Below, piece after piece: positions 62,835 through 64,000 of a DNA stretch of 64,000 bases. Source of the stretch: Pigmentiphaga aceris (GTDB lineage Bacteria; Pseudomonadota; Gammaproteobacteria; Burkholderiales; Burkholderiaceae_B); contig NZ_CP043046.1 in assembly GCF_008119665.1 (NCBI RefSeq), positions 5,828,001 to 5,892,000 of the forward strand, in the 5' to 3' direction. Both the position numbers and the translations under genes were made by a program. The stretch's first letter is position 1. The number at the start of each line of letters is the position of its first letter. The notes under the pieces were generated by a model. It searched no databases. It was not told the origin of the DNA and saw nothing but the letters and a program-made list of their open reading frames with translations.

Positions 62835-63941
62835 ATGCACGCGCCCCACGCCTCTCCCCCGCTTGAATCGTCCCGACCGCCGCCACCGGCAAGCGCTTCG
62901 TACTGGCGCACCTTATGGCGGCATCTGTTCGGCACACCCATGAATGCGGTGCTGACGATTCTGGTGGGATGGCTGCTGGTCATGGCCGTACCCGCCATCG
63001 TCGAATGGGCGTTCCTGAGCGCAAGCTTCACCGCGCCCGACGCAGCGGCCTGCCGGGCTGCAGGCGGTGCGTGCTGGGCATTCATTGCCGAGAAACATCG
63101 GCTGATCCTGTTTGGCCTGTACCCCTATGACGAACAATGGCGACCGCTGATTGCCGCAGCCATTCTGATCGCGCTGGTGGTGGCAACGTGCCGGCCGCAG
63201 TGGTGGCAGCCGAAGTTGGCCTGGGCCTGGATCGCGGGCATGGTGGTGTCAGCCGTGCTGATGTGGGGCGGTGTCCTGGGCCTGAGTTTTGTCGAGAACA
63301 GCCGCTGGGGCGGCCTGCCGCTGACCTTGATGCTGGCCACTTTCGGCGTGGGCCTGGCGTTTCCGCTGGGCGTGTTGCTGGCACTGGGCCGACGCTCGCG
63401 CCTGCCGGCGATCAAGGCCATGTCGGTTGCCTATATAGAGTTGATTCGCGGCGTGCCGCTGATCAGCCTGCTGTTCATGTCATCGGTCATGCTGCCGTTG
63501 TTCCTGCCCACCGGCATGAATATCGACAAGCTGCTGCGTGCGCAGCTGGCCATCGTGCTGTTTGCGGCGGCCTACATCGCGGAAGTGGTGCGCGGCGGTT
63601 TGCAGGCGATCCCCAAAGGACAGTTCGAAGGGGCCGCCTCGATCGGCTTGAGCTACTGGCAGGAAATGCGGCTGGTGGTGCTGCCGCAGGCACTGCGCAT
63701 CGTGATTCCGCCGCTGGTAAGCCTGTTCATCTCCGTATTCAAGGACACCTCGCTGGTGGTGGTGATCGGCATCTTCGACCTGACACAATCGACCAAGGCA
63801 GCGCTGGCCGATGCCGCCTGGCGCGGTTTCGCGGTTGAAGCCTACGTGTTCGTGTCTTTGATTTATTTTGTATTTTGTTATGCGATTTCGCGATATAGCC
63901 GGGGGCTGGAAGCCCGGCTTGCCAGCGAGCGGGCGCGATGA
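62835..63941 (+). CDS. aapM: General amino-acid ABC transporter permease, AapM/BztC type
   Basis: 368 residues with about eight membrane segments. The periplasmic insertion with Cys/Ala/Trp (DAAACRAAGGACWAFIAEKHR and LFGLYPYDEQWRP) is characteristic of AapM. The cytoplasmic loop KGQFEGAASIGLSYWQEMRLV and the end segment SVFKDTSLVVVIGIFDLTQ follow. It should pair with AapQ (54138) although the genes are far apart. The ATPase aapP normally follows; the window ends 59 bases later without showing it. Confidence 0.9.
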   Translation: MHAPHASPPLESSRPPPPASASYWRTLWRHLFGTPMNAVLTILVGWLLVMAVPAIVEWAFLSASFTAPDAAACRAAGGACWAFIAEKHRLILFGLYPYDEQWRPLIAAAILIALVVATCRPQWWQPKLAWAWIAGMVVSAVLMWGGVLGLSFVENSRWGGLPLTLMLATFGVGLAFPLGVLLALGRRSRLPAIKAMSVAYIELIRGVPLISLLFMSSVMLPLFLPTGMNIDKLLRAQLAIVLFAAAYIAEVVRGGLQAIPKGQFEGAASIGLSYWQEMRLVVLPQALRIVIPPLVSLFISVFKDTSLVVVIGIFDLTQSTKAALADAAWRGFAVEAYVFVSLIYFVFCYAISRYSRGLEARLASERAR

Positions 63942-64000
63942 TCGCGGGTGTCGGTGACTGGGTCGTGCCGGGGTGCGCAGCACGCCTTTCGCGGGCAGCG

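Overview
The window is high-GC chromosomal DNA from a betaproteobacterium. The ribosomal and RNA polymerase proteins, a zinc-free S14 of 101 residues, a 207-residue S4 and AapQ/AapM-type permeases suggest order Burkholderiales, probably near Alcaligenaceae (Bordetella/Achromobacter relatives). The order is well supported; the family is inference.

Layout. 1-7155 is accessory: two sugar/polyol ABC permeases (the first cut by the window edge), a HAD phosphatase fused to mannitol-1-phosphate dehydrogenase, an OpuAC-type betaine/choline binding protein, a ParD-like protein overlapping a second-type methionine aminopeptidase, and a GFA-family protein. 7313-26901, all on the minus strand, is the complete str-S10-spc-alpha series (rpsL to rplQ). 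Its infA gene has decayed to a 107-bp remnant between secY and rpmJ. 27694-42154, plus strand, is tRNA-Tyr, tRNA-Gly, tRNA-Thr, tuf, tRNA-Trp, secE, nusG, rplKAJL and rpoBC. The two translation/transcription clusters therefore diverge from one 0.8-kb control region, and the two almost identical tuf genes form an inverted pair.

42438-53891 holds a glutathione peroxidase; four tandem, related, small secreted proteins with shared palindromic TATCTAC-type sites and a TetR regulator next to them; a 4-hydroxyphenylpyruvate dioxygenase-type enzyme; a methyltransferase with a regulatory domain; a CYTH-CHAD protein; a sigma factor/anti-sigma/fasciclin cassette; and ftsEX.

54138-63941 looks like an amino-acid ABC permease pair, aapQ and aapM, separated by about 7.5 kb. 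The intervening genes are an Asp/Glu-racemase-family enzyme, a complete polar amino-acid ABC importer, a DadA-like D-amino-acid dehydrogenase, a chemoreceptor, and a second chemoreceptor copy that has lost its entire signalling domain. They read as one unit for sensing, importing, racemising and oxidising an amino acid, possibly a D-amino acid; the substrate is not visible in the sequence.

How the genes work together. The central 35 kb supplies ribosome assembly, elongation factors, protein export (SecY, SecE) and RNA polymerase. The left flank fits osmotic adaptation (mannitol synthesis from fructose-6-phosphate plus compatible-solute uptake). The right flank is nutrient acquisition and envelope/stress functions. 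No CRISPR array, prophage, insertion sequence or rRNA gene was seen.
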